From RI-43 sp033764725 (lineage in GTDB: Bacteria > Pseudomonadota > Alphaproteobacteria > Caulobacterales > Aquidulcibacteraceae), in the NCBI GenBank assembly GCA_033764725.1, contig JANRIR010000005.1, positions 76,987-140,986 of the forward strand: a DNA stretch of 64,000 nt, read 5' to 3'. Position 1 is the first letter of the stretch. Each line of letters starts with the position of its first letter. A program made the position numbers and the translations under genes. Under the pieces are notes generated by a model, which saw only the letters and a program-made list of their open reading frames with translations, did no database searches and was not told the origin of the DNA. Shown here piece by piece: positions 1 to 8,238 of the stretch.

Positions 1-464
1 TCGCCGCGATAATAATAGGCCTTGTGCGGTTCCGACACGCCGAGCCCAAGCGCGCGCGTCAGCGTCGCCACCGCGTCGCCATAACGCTGCGCATGCGTCA
101 GCGCCGCGCCGCGATTGAACAGGGCGACGGCGTGGTCGGGGTCGAGCCGCAAGGCCTCGTCATAGAAGGCTACCGCGGCGGCGTAGTCGCCGCGCCGCAA
201 TTGCACCACCCCGCTATTGATCAGCGTGACGATGCGGTTCTCGCGGTTGAGGCGGTAGCTCAGCGCTTCGGCGCACGTCTCGACGGCGCGGTCGGAGGCG
301 TCGCTCGAGCCCGCTGCGCGGCTACACGCGGCCAGCGCATTGTTGGCTTCGAAAACCGCGTCGGCCTCGCGCGCGCGGCGTTGGGCGGCGGCGTCCGGCG
401 CCAGGATCGCGAGAGCGCCGGCGCAGGCGAGCGCGACCGCCGCGGCGCGGTTGGTCCTCCCCAT
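1..464 (-). CDS. TPR-repeat protein, exported, 3' end cut by window edge
   Basis: The reading frame opens at an ATG at 464 preceded by AGGAAA and runs off the left edge of the window, so the C-terminus is missing. Residues 1-28 look like a signal peptide (basic start, alanine-rich core, cleavage near DAAAQ). After a Cys-containing spacer comes TPR-like helix-turn-helix sequence (NSGVVQLRRGDYAAAV, then LDPDHAVALFNRGAALTHAQ). It closely resembles the gene immediately upstream (580-1290), so the two are probably a tandem duplication. The role is unknown; TPR domains mediate protein contacts, and the signal peptide places it in the periplasm. The position next to the cytochrome oxidase operon does not by itself define a role. 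Confidence 0.75.
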   Translation of the reverse strand, partial: MGRTNRAAAVALACAGALAILAPDAAAQRRAREADAVFEANNALAACSRAAGSSDASDRAVETCAEALSYRLNRENRIVTLINSGVVQLRRGDYAAAVAFYDEALRLDPDHAVALFNRGAALTHAQRYGDAVATLTRALGLGVSEPHKAYYYRG

Positions 465-579
465 CGGACGTTTCCTCGGCCGTTGTCGGCGCATCGTTTC
501 GTCGCCTTGTGAGCGCACGATTCCCATGCGCCGCGAAGCGCGCGCAGGCAACTCCCGATTTCAATGAAAAGCGCGGCCG

Positions 580-1290
580 CTATTGCGCCTGGGTTTGCGT
601 CTCGGCCGGGGCCGGCGCGTCGCCGAGGCGCTCGGCCAGCAATTCGCGCCGGCCGCGCACGAAGCGCGCGAGCTCGGCCTCGGCGGGCCCCCAATCGGGC
701 ACGATCTCCAGCGCGGTGGAGTAATCCTCATAGGCGCCGCGGATGTCGCCCAGCGCCTCGCGGGCGGCGGCGCGGTTGTAATAGGCCTTGTGCGGTTCGC
801 GCACGCCGAGCGACAGCGCCGTGGTGATGGCGGCGACGGCGGGGCCGGGCTGGCCGGTCATGATTAGCGCTGCGCCGCGATTGAGGTGCGCCTCCCCATT
901 GTTGGGCTGCAGCGCTGTGACGGCCTCGAAATCAATGAGCGCGGCGGCGCCTTCGCTGCGCCGCATATGAATGGTGCCGCGGTTCAGGTGGGTGGCGATG
1001 CGGTTGGCGCGGTTCAGGCGCTCGGAATTGATCGCGCGGTCGCACGCCGCGACCGCCTCGTCGTCGCTCACCCCGGCGACCGCGGCGGCGCTGCACAGGG
1101 CCGCGCCCGGCGCGCCGACGGTCGTCCGGGCCGAGGTTTCGCGGTTGCGGTCCTCGATGTCGGTGCGCTGGTCCAAGGTGGGACGATCGGCCCAGGCGCG
1201 CGCGCTCCAGCCGCCGGCGGCGATGACGGCGCCGGCGGCGACGCCGAGCGCCAGCGCGCGCAAACGCCGTGGAACGCGTGTCGGCCTCAT
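580..1290 (-). CDS. Exported TPR-repeat protein
   Basis: The 236-residue product starts at the ATG at 1290, preceded by GGGAAGG; the longer open frame upstream overlaps ctaC antisense and has no coding look. Residues 1-33 form a basic then hydrophobic N-terminus typical of a signal peptide or anchor (ALALGVAAGAVIAAGGW). Residues ~90-200 hold three TPR-like units (THLNRGTIHMRRSEGAAALI, LQPNNGEAHLNRGAALIMTG, KAYYNRAAAREALGDIRGAY). The C-terminal tail is Ala/Gln/Pro rich. It is paralogous to the neighbour at 1-464. It is divergent from ctaC across a ~200-bp gap that should hold both promoters. No specific partner can be inferred. Confidence 0.8.
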   Translation of the reverse strand: MRPTRVPRRLRALALGVAAGAVIAAGGWSARAWADRPTLDQRTDIEDRNRETSARTTVGAPGAALCSAAAVAGVSDDEAVAACDRAINSERLNRANRIATHLNRGTIHMRRSEGAAALIDFEAVTALQPNNGEAHLNRGAALIMTGQPGPAVAAITTALSLGVREPHKAYYNRAAAREALGDIRGAYEDYSTALEIVPDWGPAEAELARFVRGRRELLAERLGDAPAPAETQTQAQ

Positions 1291-1488
1291 GGTAGCACCT
1301 TCCCTCGGTTCATCGGCCGGCGGTTCATGGGCCAAACTGTCTCGGATTTGCGGGCGCGGCGGCTTTGGCGGCCCCGCTTCTCGACGCTCCGGGGTCGTTT
1401 TGCCGCGCTGCGGGAGTATAGGCGTCGGGCGCGGCGCGCGCCATACCAGCGCAGGCCATGACCGATATTCAATGCGGGTGGGCGTGAG

Positions 1489-2409
1489 ATGACGGGTTCG
1501 GGTCGCATGAAGCGAACACTTAAGGCGTTTTCGCGCCGCGCGGCTGCGGCCGCGGCGGCTTTGTGCATGATCAGCGGGCAGGCGTTCGCCATTCCCGCGC
1601 CCGTCGCCGGGCGCCCGGTCGACGGCGCGATAGACCTGCAGGCGGCGGCCACGCCGGCCGCGCAGAACATCCACGACTTCAACAATTTCATTCTGTTCAT
1701 CATCATCGGCATCAGCGTGCTGGTATTGGCGCTGCTGGTCTGGGTGATCGTGCGCTACAATCGCCGCGCCAATCCGACGCCCAAGTCCTTTACGCACAAC
1801 GTGCTGGTCGAGGTGGTGTGGACGGTCGTGCCGGTGCTGATCCTGGTGCTGATCGCGGCGCGCTCGTTCCCGATCCTGTACGAGCAGGAGCGCACGCCGC
1901 CGACGGAGCTGACGATCAAGGCGATCGGAAATTCCTGGTTCTGGCAATACGAGTATCCCGAACTCGGCGTCCAGGTGGCTTCGAACATGCTGCCGGCCGA
2001 CGATCCGCAGCTGTCGGCGGAGCGGCCCTATCTGCTCGCCGTCGATAGCCCGATCTATGTGCCGATCGACACGAACGTGCGCATTCAGGTGACGTCGAAC
2101 GACGTCATCCATTCCTGGACCGTGCCGTCCTTCGGCGTGAAGCAGGACGCGATCCCCGGCCGCATCAATCAGGGCTGGTTCCGGGTGACGCGCGAGGGAA
2201 CCTATTTCGGGCAGTGCTCAGAATTGTGCGGCGTGAACCACGCGTTCATGCCGATTGAAGTGCGCGCCGTGTCGCGCGCGGAGTTCGACCGCTGGGTGGT
2301 CTCGCAGGGCGGATCGTTGGCGCAGGCCGACGCGCCTGCCGTCGCGCCGCCGGCCGCGCCGCCCGCCGAGGCTGCGCCCGCCGCGGGCGTCGAGCAGCCG
2401 GCGCGTTGA
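1489..2409 (+). CDS. ctaC: Cytochrome c oxidase subunit II
   Basis: CuA-bearing subunit of aa3-type cytochrome c oxidase; it accepts electrons from cytochrome c and passes them to subunit I. The 306-residue product has a signal peptide (GQAFA cleavage region), two membrane helices (NNFILFIIIGISVLVLALLV and VEVVWTVVPVLILVLIAARS) and a periplasmic cupredoxin domain. The CuA ligands are present: the His of DVIHSW and the C-x3-C-x3-H-x2-M run in QCSELCGVNHAFM. The tail is Ala/Pro-rich. The ATG at 1489 and the one at 1507 are both possible starts; neither has a strong ribosome site. It is the first gene of the oxidase operon, 22 bp upstream of ctaD. Confidence 0.97.
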   Translation: MTGSGRMKRTLKAFSRRAAAAAAALCMISGQAFAIPAPVAGRPVDGAIDLQAAATPAAQNIHDFNNFILFIIIGISVLVLALLVWVIVRYNRRANPTPKSFTHNVLVEVVWTVVPVLILVLIAARSFPILYEQERTPPTELTIKAIGNSWFWQYEYPELGVQVASNMLPADDPQLSAERPYLLAVDSPIYVPIDTNVRIQVTSNDVIHSWTVPSFGVKQDAIPGRINQGWFRVTREGTYFGQCSELCGVNHAFMPIEVRAVSRAEFDRWVVSQGGSLAQADAPAVAPPAAPPAEAAPAAGVEQPAR

Positions 2410-2431
2410 GTTGAGTTCGAGGGAGTTGGGC

Positions 2432-4102
2432 ATGGCCATCGCCGAAACCGTGGCGCACGGCGCCGAACACGATCACGCCGATCACCGGCCGAGCCTGTTC
2501 GACTGGAAGCGCTGGGTCTATTCCACCAACCACAAGGACATCGGCACGATGTACCTGATCTTCGCGATCTTCGCGGGGATCGTGGGCGGGGCGCTGTCGG
2601 GCCTGATCCGCTGGGAGCTGGCGGAGCCGGGCATCGGCCCGCTGACGCAATTCGTGGCCGAAGGCGACGTCGACGCCGCCAAGCATTTCTACAATGTGGT
2701 CGTCACCTATCACGGCTTGATCATGATCTTCTTCATGGTCATGCCGGCGATGATCGGCGGCTTCGGGAACTGGTTCGTGCCGCTGATGATCGGCGCGCCG
2801 GACATGGCTGTCCCGCGCATGAACAACATTTCGTTCTGGCTTTTGCCGGCTTCGTTCGCGCTGGCGATGATCTCGATGCTGGTGCCGGGCAACGGCAGCT
2901 ATAACGGCTTCGGCGGCGGATGGACGCTTTATCCGCCGCTGTCGACATCGCCGACGCACCATGGCGGCGCGTCGATGGATCTTTTGATCCTGTCGCTGCA
3001 CATCGCCGGCGCAAGCTCGATCCTCGGCGCGATCAATTTCATCACCACGATCTTCAACATGCGCGCGCCGGGCATGACGCTGCACCGCATGCCGCTCTTC
3101 GTGTGGTCGATCCTGGTGACGGTGTTCCTGCTGCTCTTGGCGCTGCCGGTGCTCGCGGGCGCGCTGACGATGCTGCTCACCGATCGCAATTTCGGCACGC
3201 AATTCTTCAATCCCGCCGGCGGCGGCGATCCGGTGATGTACCAGCACCTGTTCTGGTTCTTCGGTCACCCAGAGGTGTACATTCTGATCCTGCCGGGCTT
3301 CGGCATGATCAGCCAGATCGTCTCGACCTTCTCGAAGAAGCCGGTGTTCGGCTATCTCGGCATGGCCTATGCGATGGTGTCGATCGGCTTCATCGGTTTC
3401 GTGGTGTGGGCGCACCACATGTACACGGTCGGCATGGGCTTCGATCTGGAGGCCTATTTCGTCGCCGCCACGATGATCATCGCTGTGCCGACAGGCATCA
3501 AGATCTTCTCCTGGATCGCCACGATGTGGGGCGGCTCGATCACCTTCAGCGTGCCGATGCTGTGGGCGATCGGCTTCATCTTCCTGTTCACGGTGGGCGG
3601 CGTGACCGGCGTCGCGCTGGCGAATTCCGGCCTCGATACGACGCTGCACGACACCTACTATGTCGTCGCGCACTTCCATTACGTGCTGTCGATGGGCGCG
3701 GTGTTCACCATTTTCGCCGGCTTCTATTACTGGATCCCGAAAATGAGCGGCTATCGCTATAACGGCGTGCTCGGCGGCGTGCATGTCTGGATCACGTTCA
3801 TCGGCGTGAACCTAATCTTCTTCCCGCAGCATTTCCTGGGCGTGCAGGGCATGCCGCGGCGCTATGTGGATTTCCCGGAATCCTTCGCGCTGTGGAATTA
3901 CGTGTCCTCGATCGGCTACGCCGTCACGCTCGTGGGCATGGCGTTCTTCTTCGCGATGCTGATCGAGATGTTCGTCGCCAAGCGGCGCGCCGGCGCCAAT
4001 CCCTGGGGCGAAGGCGCCACCACGCTGGAATGGACGCTGTCGTCGCCGCCGCCCTTCCACCAGTTCAACGAATTGCCGGTGATCAAGGCGGAGAAGCACT
4101 AA
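2432..4102 (+). CDS. ctaD: Cytochrome c oxidase subunit I
   Basis: Catalytic haem-copper subunit that reduces O2 to water and pumps protons in the inner membrane. The 556-residue protein starts at ATG 2432 after a GAGGGAG ribosome site. It shows the family signatures in order: YSTNHKDIGTMY near the N-terminus, the low-spin haem ligand in VVTYHGLIM, the CuB/Tyr crosslink region FGHPEVYILILPGFG, the histidine pair in WAHHMYTVG, and the haem a3/a ligands in VVAHFHYVLSMG. Twelve membrane helices are expected and consistent with the hydrophobicity. It lies between ctaC and the haem O synthase ctaB. Confidence 0.98.
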   Translation: MAIAETVAHGAEHDHADHRPSLFDWKRWVYSTNHKDIGTMYLIFAIFAGIVGGALSGLIRWELAEPGIGPLTQFVAEGDVDAAKHFYNVVVTYHGLIMIFFMVMPAMIGGFGNWFVPLMIGAPDMAVPRMNNISFWLLPASFALAMISMLVPGNGSYNGFGGGWTLYPPLSTSPTHHGGASMDLLILSLHIAGASSILGAINFITTIFNMRAPGMTLHRMPLFVWSILVTVFLLLLALPVLAGALTMLLTDRNFGTQFFNPAGGGDPVMYQHLFWFFGHPEVYILILPGFGMISQIVSTFSKKPVFGYLGMAYAMVSIGFIGFVVWAHHMYTVGMGFDLEAYFVAATMIIAVPTGIKIFSWIATMWGGSITFSVPMLWAIGFIFLFTVGGVTGVALANSGLDTTLHDTYYVVAHFHYVLSMGAVFTIFAGFYYWIPKMSGYRYNGVLGGVHVWITFIGVNLIFFPQHFLGVQGMPRRYVDFPESFALWNYVSSIGYAVTLVGMAFFFAMLIEMFVAKRRAGANPWGEGATTLEWTLSSPPPFHQFNELPVIKAEKH

Positions 4103-4107
4103 CGAGC

Positions 4108-4272
4108 ACCCTCTCCGCCAATCGGGGGAGAGGGCAGGGTGAGGGAGCTTCGCGACGCTTGTAGCGGTTTCGCTCCACCCTCACCCCGACCGTTCGGCGC
4201 TTCGATTGCGCTGCAATCGTTCCCGCTGCGCGGGCACGCACCTCACCCCTCCTTGCGGATCGAGGGGGAAGG
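4108..4272 (+). repeat. Palindromic intergenic repeat between ctaD and ctaB
   Basis: The gap between ctaD and ctaB starts with a short palindrome (CCCTCTCCGCC ... GGGGGAGAGGG) followed by GGGTGAGGG and, ~50 bp later, its complement CCCTCACCCC. A further copy-like half (CTCACCCCTCCTTGCGGATC) ends just before the ctaB ribosome site. It resembles the other intergenic palindromes in this window but is a distinct sequence family. No gene is present in it. It may affect mRNA stability between the two operon genes; that is inference. Confidence 0.6.
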
Positions 4273-4288
4273 TTTCGGAGTTTGGACC

Positions 4289-5239
4289 ATGGCCCACATC
4301 AGTATCGACGCTGCACCCAGGGCCGCCACCGCCGGCGACTATTTCGCGCTCCTGAAGCCGCGGGTGATGAGCCTCGTCGTGTTCACCGCGCTCGTCGGCT
4401 ATCTCGTCGCGCCATCTGACAAGGGCGCGGTGATCGGCTTCGCGTCGATCCTGGCCATCGCCATCGGCGCAGGCGCCGCGGGCGCGCTGAACATGTGGGT
4501 CGACGCCGACATCGACGCGCTGATGAAGCGCACGCGCGGCCGCCCTGTGCCGTCAGGCCGTGTGCGCGCGGAAGAGGCGCTGGGCTTCGGCGTGGCGCTG
4601 TCGATCCTGTCGGTGTTGTTGATGGCGCTGTCGGGCGGCGTGCTTGCCGCTGCGCTGCTGGCGTTCACGATCTTCTTCTATGCGGTGATCTATTCGCTGT
4701 GGCTGAAGCGCGCGACGCCGCACAACATCGTCATCGGTGGGCTCGCCGGAGCGCTGCCGCCGCTGATCGCCTGGGCCGCAGCGGCCGACGCGATCGCGCT
4801 CGAACCGATCCTCCTGGTGGCGATCATCTTCATGTGGACGCCGCCGCATTTCTGGGCGCTGGCGCTCTATCAGCGGGGTGATTACGCCGCCGCCGGCGTG
4901 CCCATGCTGCCGGTGACGCACGGCGCGAAGGCGACGCGCCAGCAGATCCTGATCTACGCGGTCCTGTTTGCGCCGCTTGCCGTGTCGCCGGCCTTCATCG
5001 GCCTCGGCGGCCCGCTCTATGCGGTCATCTCCGGCGTCGGCGCCGCGATTTTCGCAGCGCTCGCCGTGCGCATCGCGCTGTCCCGCGCAGGCGAGGCCGC
5101 CGCCAGCGGCCAAGCCGATCTCTATGACGCCAAGAAGGACGCGCACGCTGCGCGCGACCTGTTTGCATTCTCGATCCTGTATCTGTTCGCGCTGTTCGCC
5201 GCGCTGCTGATCGAGCGCGTCATGGGCCTGTTCGCATGA
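4289..5239 (+). CDS. ctaB: Protohaem IX farnesyltransferase (haem O synthase)
   Basis: UbiA-family membrane prenyltransferase that adds a farnesyl group to haem B to make haem O, the precursor of haem A for this oxidase. From ATG 4289 the protein is 316 residues, the normal size. The first Asp-rich motif is NMWVDADIDALMKRT, and the conserved PHNIVIGGLAGALPPLIAW and HFWALALYQRGDY segments follow. About nine membrane helices are expected. The start was chosen because earlier in-frame codons fall inside the palindromic repeat. It overlaps the next small gene by ATGA. Confidence 0.96.
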   Translation: MAHISIDAAPRAATAGDYFALLKPRVMSLVVFTALVGYLVAPSDKGAVIGFASILAIAIGAGAAGALNMWVDADIDALMKRTRGRPVPSGRVRAEEALGFGVALSILSVLLMALSGGVLAAALLAFTIFFYAVIYSLWLKRATPHNIVIGGLAGALPPLIAWAAAADAIALEPILLVAIIFMWTPPHFWALALYQRGDYAAAGVPMLPVTHGAKATRQQILIYAVLFAPLAVSPAFIGLGGPLYAVISGVGAAIFAALAVRIALSRAGEAAASGQADLYDAKKDAHAARDLFAFSILYLFALFAALLIERVMGLFA

Positions 5240-5397
5240 GCGAGCCGCGCGATTTCGTGACGCTGACGCCGGAACAGGTGCGCGCGCGCAACAAGCGCAG
5301 CCTGGTGATTGCGTTGTCGCTGGCGGGGTTCATGGCGCTGGTGTTCGCCGTGACGCTCGCCCAGATGGGGGCGAACGTTTTGGAGCGGCCGCTTTGA
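5236..5397 (+). CDS. Small single-helix protein of the cytochrome oxidase operon (CoxF/CtaF-like)
   Basis: A 53-residue reading frame fills the gap between ctaB and ctaG exactly, overlapping ctaB by ATGA and ctaG by TTGA. The sequence is a polar N-terminus (TPEQVRARNKRS), one membrane helix (LVIALSLAGFMALVFAVTLA) and a short tail. Alphaproteobacterial oxidase operons usually carry a tiny membrane protein in this position, often annotated CoxF or an assembly protein of unknown mechanism. The perfect stop-start overlaps on both sides argue it is translated. The function is inferred only from context. Confidence 0.8.
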   Translation: MSEPRDFVTLTPEQVRARNKRSLVIALSLAGFMALVFAVTLAQMGANVLERPL

Positions 5398-5963
5398 GCG
5401 CGCCCAATCCCCGCCGCGCCGCCTGGATCGCGGCGTCATGCGTGGCGCTTTTCGCGGGCATGATCACGCTCGCGTTTCAGGCGCCGGCGCTCTACGACGC
5501 ATTCTGCAAAATCACCGGCTATGGCGGCGAAACCCGCGTCGCCGAAGCCGCCGCCGCGCGTGTGATCGACCGGACGATCGCCGTCGATTTCGACGCCAAT
5601 GTCGCGCCAGGCCTGCCGTTCACCTTCGAAGCCGTGGACCGCGCGCAGACCTTGCGCCTCGGCGAGACGGGCATCGCCTTCTATCGCATCCGCAACACGT
5701 CCGATCGTCCGGTCACCGCGATCGCCACCTACAATGTCGCCCCGCACAAGGCGGGTCCGTATTTCCGCAAGCTCGAATGCTTCTGCTTCCAGGCGCGCAC
5801 CTATGCGCCGGGCGAAAGCGTCGATGTGGCGGTCGTGTTCTATGTCGATCCCGCAATGGCCGACGACATGGACACCGAGGAAATCCAGCAGGTGACGCTG
5901 TCCTACACCTATTTCCGCAGCGTCGAGCAGGCCGCCGCGGGGCCTTCCGACCAGGCCTCCTGA
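5394..5963 (+). CDS. ctaG: Cytochrome c oxidase assembly protein CtaG/Cox11
   Basis: Copper chaperone that delivers Cu to the CuB site of subunit I. The 189-residue protein begins at a TTG (5394) that overlaps the preceding stop as TTGA; a GGAG lies six bases upstream. It has one N-terminal membrane anchor (AAWIAASCVALFAGMITLAF) and a periplasmic immunoglobulin-like domain with the copper-binding CFCF motif (KLECFCFQARTY). ITGYGGETR and the C-terminal SYTYFR segment are also family-typical. It is followed by a ~100-bp gap before ctaE. Confidence 0.95.
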   Translation: MSAPNPRRAAWIAASCVALFAGMITLAFQAPALYDAFCKITGYGGETRVAEAAAARVIDRTIAVDFDANVAPGLPFTFEAVDRAQTLRLGETGIAFYRIRNTSDRPVTAIATYNVAPHKAGPYFRKLECFCFQARTYAPGESVDVAVVFYVDPAMADDMDTEEIQQVTLSYTYFRSVEQAAAGPSDQAS

Positions 5964-6066
5964 GACGACCGGTCGCTTGGCGGGCCAGGGGGCTTGGGGT
6001 AGAGGTCTCACACCGATTTGAAGAGCCGTCCGCGCCGCCGGGCGGGCGTTTTGGGGCGAACACGCA

Positions 6067-7002
6067 ATGGCACACGGCGCCGACGTCAAACACGATTTCC
6101 ACCTCGTGGACCCGAGCCCGTGGCCGTTCGTGGCGTCGGTGTTCGCGTTTCTCGCCGCGATCGGCGGCGTGGCGGCGATGCGCGGCGTGCTGCCGAGCCC
6201 AGAGGAGGCCGATGTCGGCCTCGCGGCGCAATTGGTGCGCACCTTCCTCGATCAGGGCAGCATGCCGCTGTTCTATATCGGCGCGGCCGGTCTCTTGTTC
6301 GCCAGCTTCGGCTGGTGGGCGGACGTGGTGAAGGAAAGCCGCAAGGGCGATCACACGCCGGTCGTCGATATCGGCCTGCGCTACGGCATGATCCTGTTCA
6401 TCGCGTCCGAGGTGATGTTCTTCGTCGCCTGGTTCTGGATGTTCTTCGAACTGGCGATTTTCCACGACGTGCGCGCCGGCTGGTACGTGCCGACCTGGGA
6501 CGAATCCACCGCGTCGGCCTGGGCGAATTGGCCGCCCCCGAACGTCGAGGCGTTCGATCCGTTCCACCTGCCGCTGATGAACACGCTGATCCTGCTGTTG
6601 TCAGGCACGACCGTCACCTGGGCGCACCACGCGCTGCAAACCGGCGACCGCCGCGGCGCAACCTTGGGCCTGACGCTGACCGTGCTGCTCGGCCTCTTGT
6701 TCACCTACATCCAGTTCGGCGTCGAATATCCGCTCGCCGGCTTCCAGTTCGGCAACACCGGCGACACCACCACCGCCAACGTCTATGGCGCGTCCTTCTT
6801 CATGGCGACCGGCTTTCACGGCGCGCACGTGATCATCGGCACGATCTTCCTCGCGGTCTGCCTGCTGCGCCTGATCGCGGGGCATTTCACACCGGCCAAG
6901 CATTTCGGGTTCGAAGCGGCGGCCTGGTACTGGCACTTCGTCGACGTCGTGTGGCTCTTCCTGTTCACGTTCGTCTATGTCGTGCCGTATCTGGCGATGT
7001 AG
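6067..7002 (+). CDS. ctaE: Cytochrome c oxidase subunit III
   Basis: Third core subunit of aa3 oxidase; it stabilises subunit I and the proton uptake path and has no metal centre. The 311-residue protein starts at ATG 6067 with the usual HDFHLVDPSPWP N-terminus. Conserved stretches include FDPFHLPLMNTLILLLSG, the GFHGAHVIIGTIFL helix and the AAWYWHFVDVVWLFLF segment near the C-terminus. Seven membrane helices are expected. It lies downstream of ctaG, as in other alphaproteobacterial operons. Confidence 0.97.
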   Translation: MAHGADVKHDFHLVDPSPWPFVASVFAFLAAIGGVAAMRGVLPSPEEADVGLAAQLVRTFLDQGSMPLFYIGAAGLLFASFGWWADVVKESRKGDHTPVVDIGLRYGMILFIASEVMFFVAWFWMFFELAIFHDVRAGWYVPTWDESTASAWANWPPPNVEAFDPFHLPLMNTLILLLSGTTVTWAHHALQTGDRRGATLGLTLTVLLGLLFTYIQFGVEYPLAGFQFGNTGDTTTANVYGASFFMATGFHGAHVIIGTIFLAVCLLRLIAGHFTPAKHFGFEAAAWYWHFVDVVWLFLFTFVYVVPYLAM

Positions 7003-7011
7003 AGCGCACGC

Positions 7012-7377
7012 GTGACGCAGCCTTCGCCCTTTCTGGCGGGCGCGCGCATGCGCTGTCCGCAGTGCGGCGAAGGGCTGGTGTTCGAATCGTATCTGCGCTT
7101 TGCGCCAGGCTGTTCGGCCTGCGGCGCGGATTTCACCATCGCCGATGCAGGCGACGGGCCCGCCGTCTTCGTGATGTTCGTCGTCGGCGCGTTGGTCGTG
7201 CCGTTCGCCTTCATCTTGAGTTTCGGCCTGCATGCGCCCGATTGGCTGATGCTGCTTGCATCCGGCGCGCTGGCGATCGGGCTGAGCCTTGCGCTGCTTC
7301 CCCGCTTCAAGGCGATCCTGTTTGCGCTGCAATGGCGCCACAAGGCTGCGGAAGCCGGCGCGCGCGATGTGCGCTAG
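7012..7377 (+). CDS. DUF983 family zinc-ribbon membrane protein
   Basis: A 121-residue product starts at GTG 7012, ten bases after ctaE. The N-terminal part has two Cys pairs forming a zinc-ribbon-like unit (CPQCGEG ... CSACGADF), followed by two membrane helices (FVMFVVGALVVPFAFILSF and WLMLLASGALAIGLSLALL). This is the DUF983 family, commonly found between ctaE and surf1 in alphaproteobacteria. No biochemical role is established; oxidase assembly is inferred from the constant gene context. Confidence 0.85.
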   Translation: MTQPSPFLAGARMRCPQCGEGLVFESYLRFAPGCSACGADFTIADAGDGPAVFVMFVVGALVVPFAFILSFGLHAPDWLMLLASGALAIGLSLALLPRFKAILFALQWRHKAAEAGARDVR

Positions 7378-7555
7378 GACCGCAAGCCCCCCCTCCTTCT
7401 CCCCTTGTGGGAGAAGGTGGATCGACGCGGAACGCGTCGAGACGGATGAGGGGTGCTTGCGCAAACATTTGCAAAGTTTCGCAAACACCCCTCATCCGGC
7501 CCTTCGGGCCACCTTCTCCCACAAGGGGAGAAGGAGGGAGGGGGCCGCCCCATGA
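7367..7555 (+). other. Possible bridging mini-ORF translated through a palindromic repeat
   Basis: An ATG at 7367 inside the end of the DUF983 gene opens a 62-residue frame that runs through the repeat element and stops at TGA 7553-7555, overlapping the surf1 ATG (ATGA). The peptide is composed of repeat-derived sequence (SFSPCGRRWIDAER, then ATFSHKGRR). It is unlikely to encode a conserved protein, but ribosomes reading it would deliver translation to the surf1 start. An equivalent frame bridges hisS and hisZ. Confidence 0.3.
7391..7540. repeat. Long palindromic repeat, family A copy 1
   Basis: A ~150-bp element has near-perfect outer arms, CTTCTCCCCTTGTGGGAG at 7396-7413 and its complement at 7516-7533, each arm being itself a hairpin (CTCCC...GGGAG). 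Inner arms CGGATGAGGGGTG / CACCCCTCATCCG lie at about 7443 and 7484. Four related copies occur at 24464, 25222 (half), 37100 and 41907. The right arm ends in AAGGAGGGAGGGGG immediately upstream of the surf1 ATG and could act as its ribosome binding site. Confidence 0.9.
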
Positions 7556-8232
7556 TCCGCTTTCGCCCTCTGCCGATCATGACGGCGTTCGTCGTCCTCA
7601 CGCTTGGCGTGCTCGTCCTGCTCGGCGATTGGCAGATGCGCCGCTACCAGGAAAAGGTCGCGTTGGCGCGCGCGCCCGCGCCGGAAATGACGCTCGCCGA
7701 TTACGAGCCCGTCGAGGAGGGCGTGCACTTCGTCTACGGCGTGATGAATGGCGGGCCGGGCTGGCGCGTGTTTGCGCCCGTGCGCGAGGGCGAGACCTTG
7801 ATCTATGTCGATTCCGGCTTTCTGCCCGGCGTCGAGCCGCCCGCGCCCGACGCGGTGCGCTTTCCGCCAAGCCTGGCGCATGGCGCGCCGATCCAGGGCC
7901 GCTCGGTGCGTCCGGGCGAGGTCTCGCCTCTCGCTGCGCCGCCGTCGCCGGCCGATCGCCTCTGGTTCAGCGTCGACCTGCCCGCGATGGCGCGCGCCTC
8001 CGGCTTCGACGCCGTCGCCGATTACTACATCGCCGCCGATTATGTCGGCGAAGATGGCCGCGCGATCGAAAATCCGTTTGCGCAGGGCGGCGCCGATCCG
8101 CTGCCGCCGGAGCGCCATCTCGGCTACGCGCTGACCTGGTGGGGGCTCGCGCTGACGCTCCTGGGCGTGTATTTCGCCTATCATGTCAATGTCGGGCGGC
8201 TGAAGGTCGGGCCCCCTGCCGTCCATGAGTAG
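7552..8232 (+). CDS. SURF1-family cytochrome oxidase assembly protein
   Basis: SURF1/Shy1 proteins help insert haem A into subunit I. The 226-residue product from ATG 7552 has a membrane helix at each end (about residues 6-22 and 195-215) with a periplasmic domain between, the standard topology. LGDWQMRRYQEKVALA after the first helix and the C-terminal LGYALTWWGLALTLLGVYF are typical. Earlier in-frame codons lie inside the palindromic repeat, so ATG 7552 is preferred; the purine-rich end of that repeat supplies the Shine-Dalgarno sequence. Confidence 0.93.
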   Translation: MIRFRPLPIMTAFVVLTLGVLVLLGDWQMRRYQEKVALARAPAPEMTLADYEPVEEGVHFVYGVMNGGPGWRVFAPVREGETLIYVDSGFLPGVEPPAPDAVRFPPSLAHGAPIQGRSVRPGEVSPLAAPPSPADRLWFSVDLPAMARASGFDAVADYYIAADYVGEDGRAIENPFAQGGADPLPPERHLGYALTWWGLALTLLGVYFAYHVNVGRLKVGPPAVHE

Positions 8233-8238
8233 GCGCGC

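Noticed and set aside
1291..2112. N-terminal extension of the second TPR gene to 2112
   Set aside because: The extension is antisense to ctaC and lacks coding character; ATG 1290 has a good ribosome site and begins a signal-like sequence.
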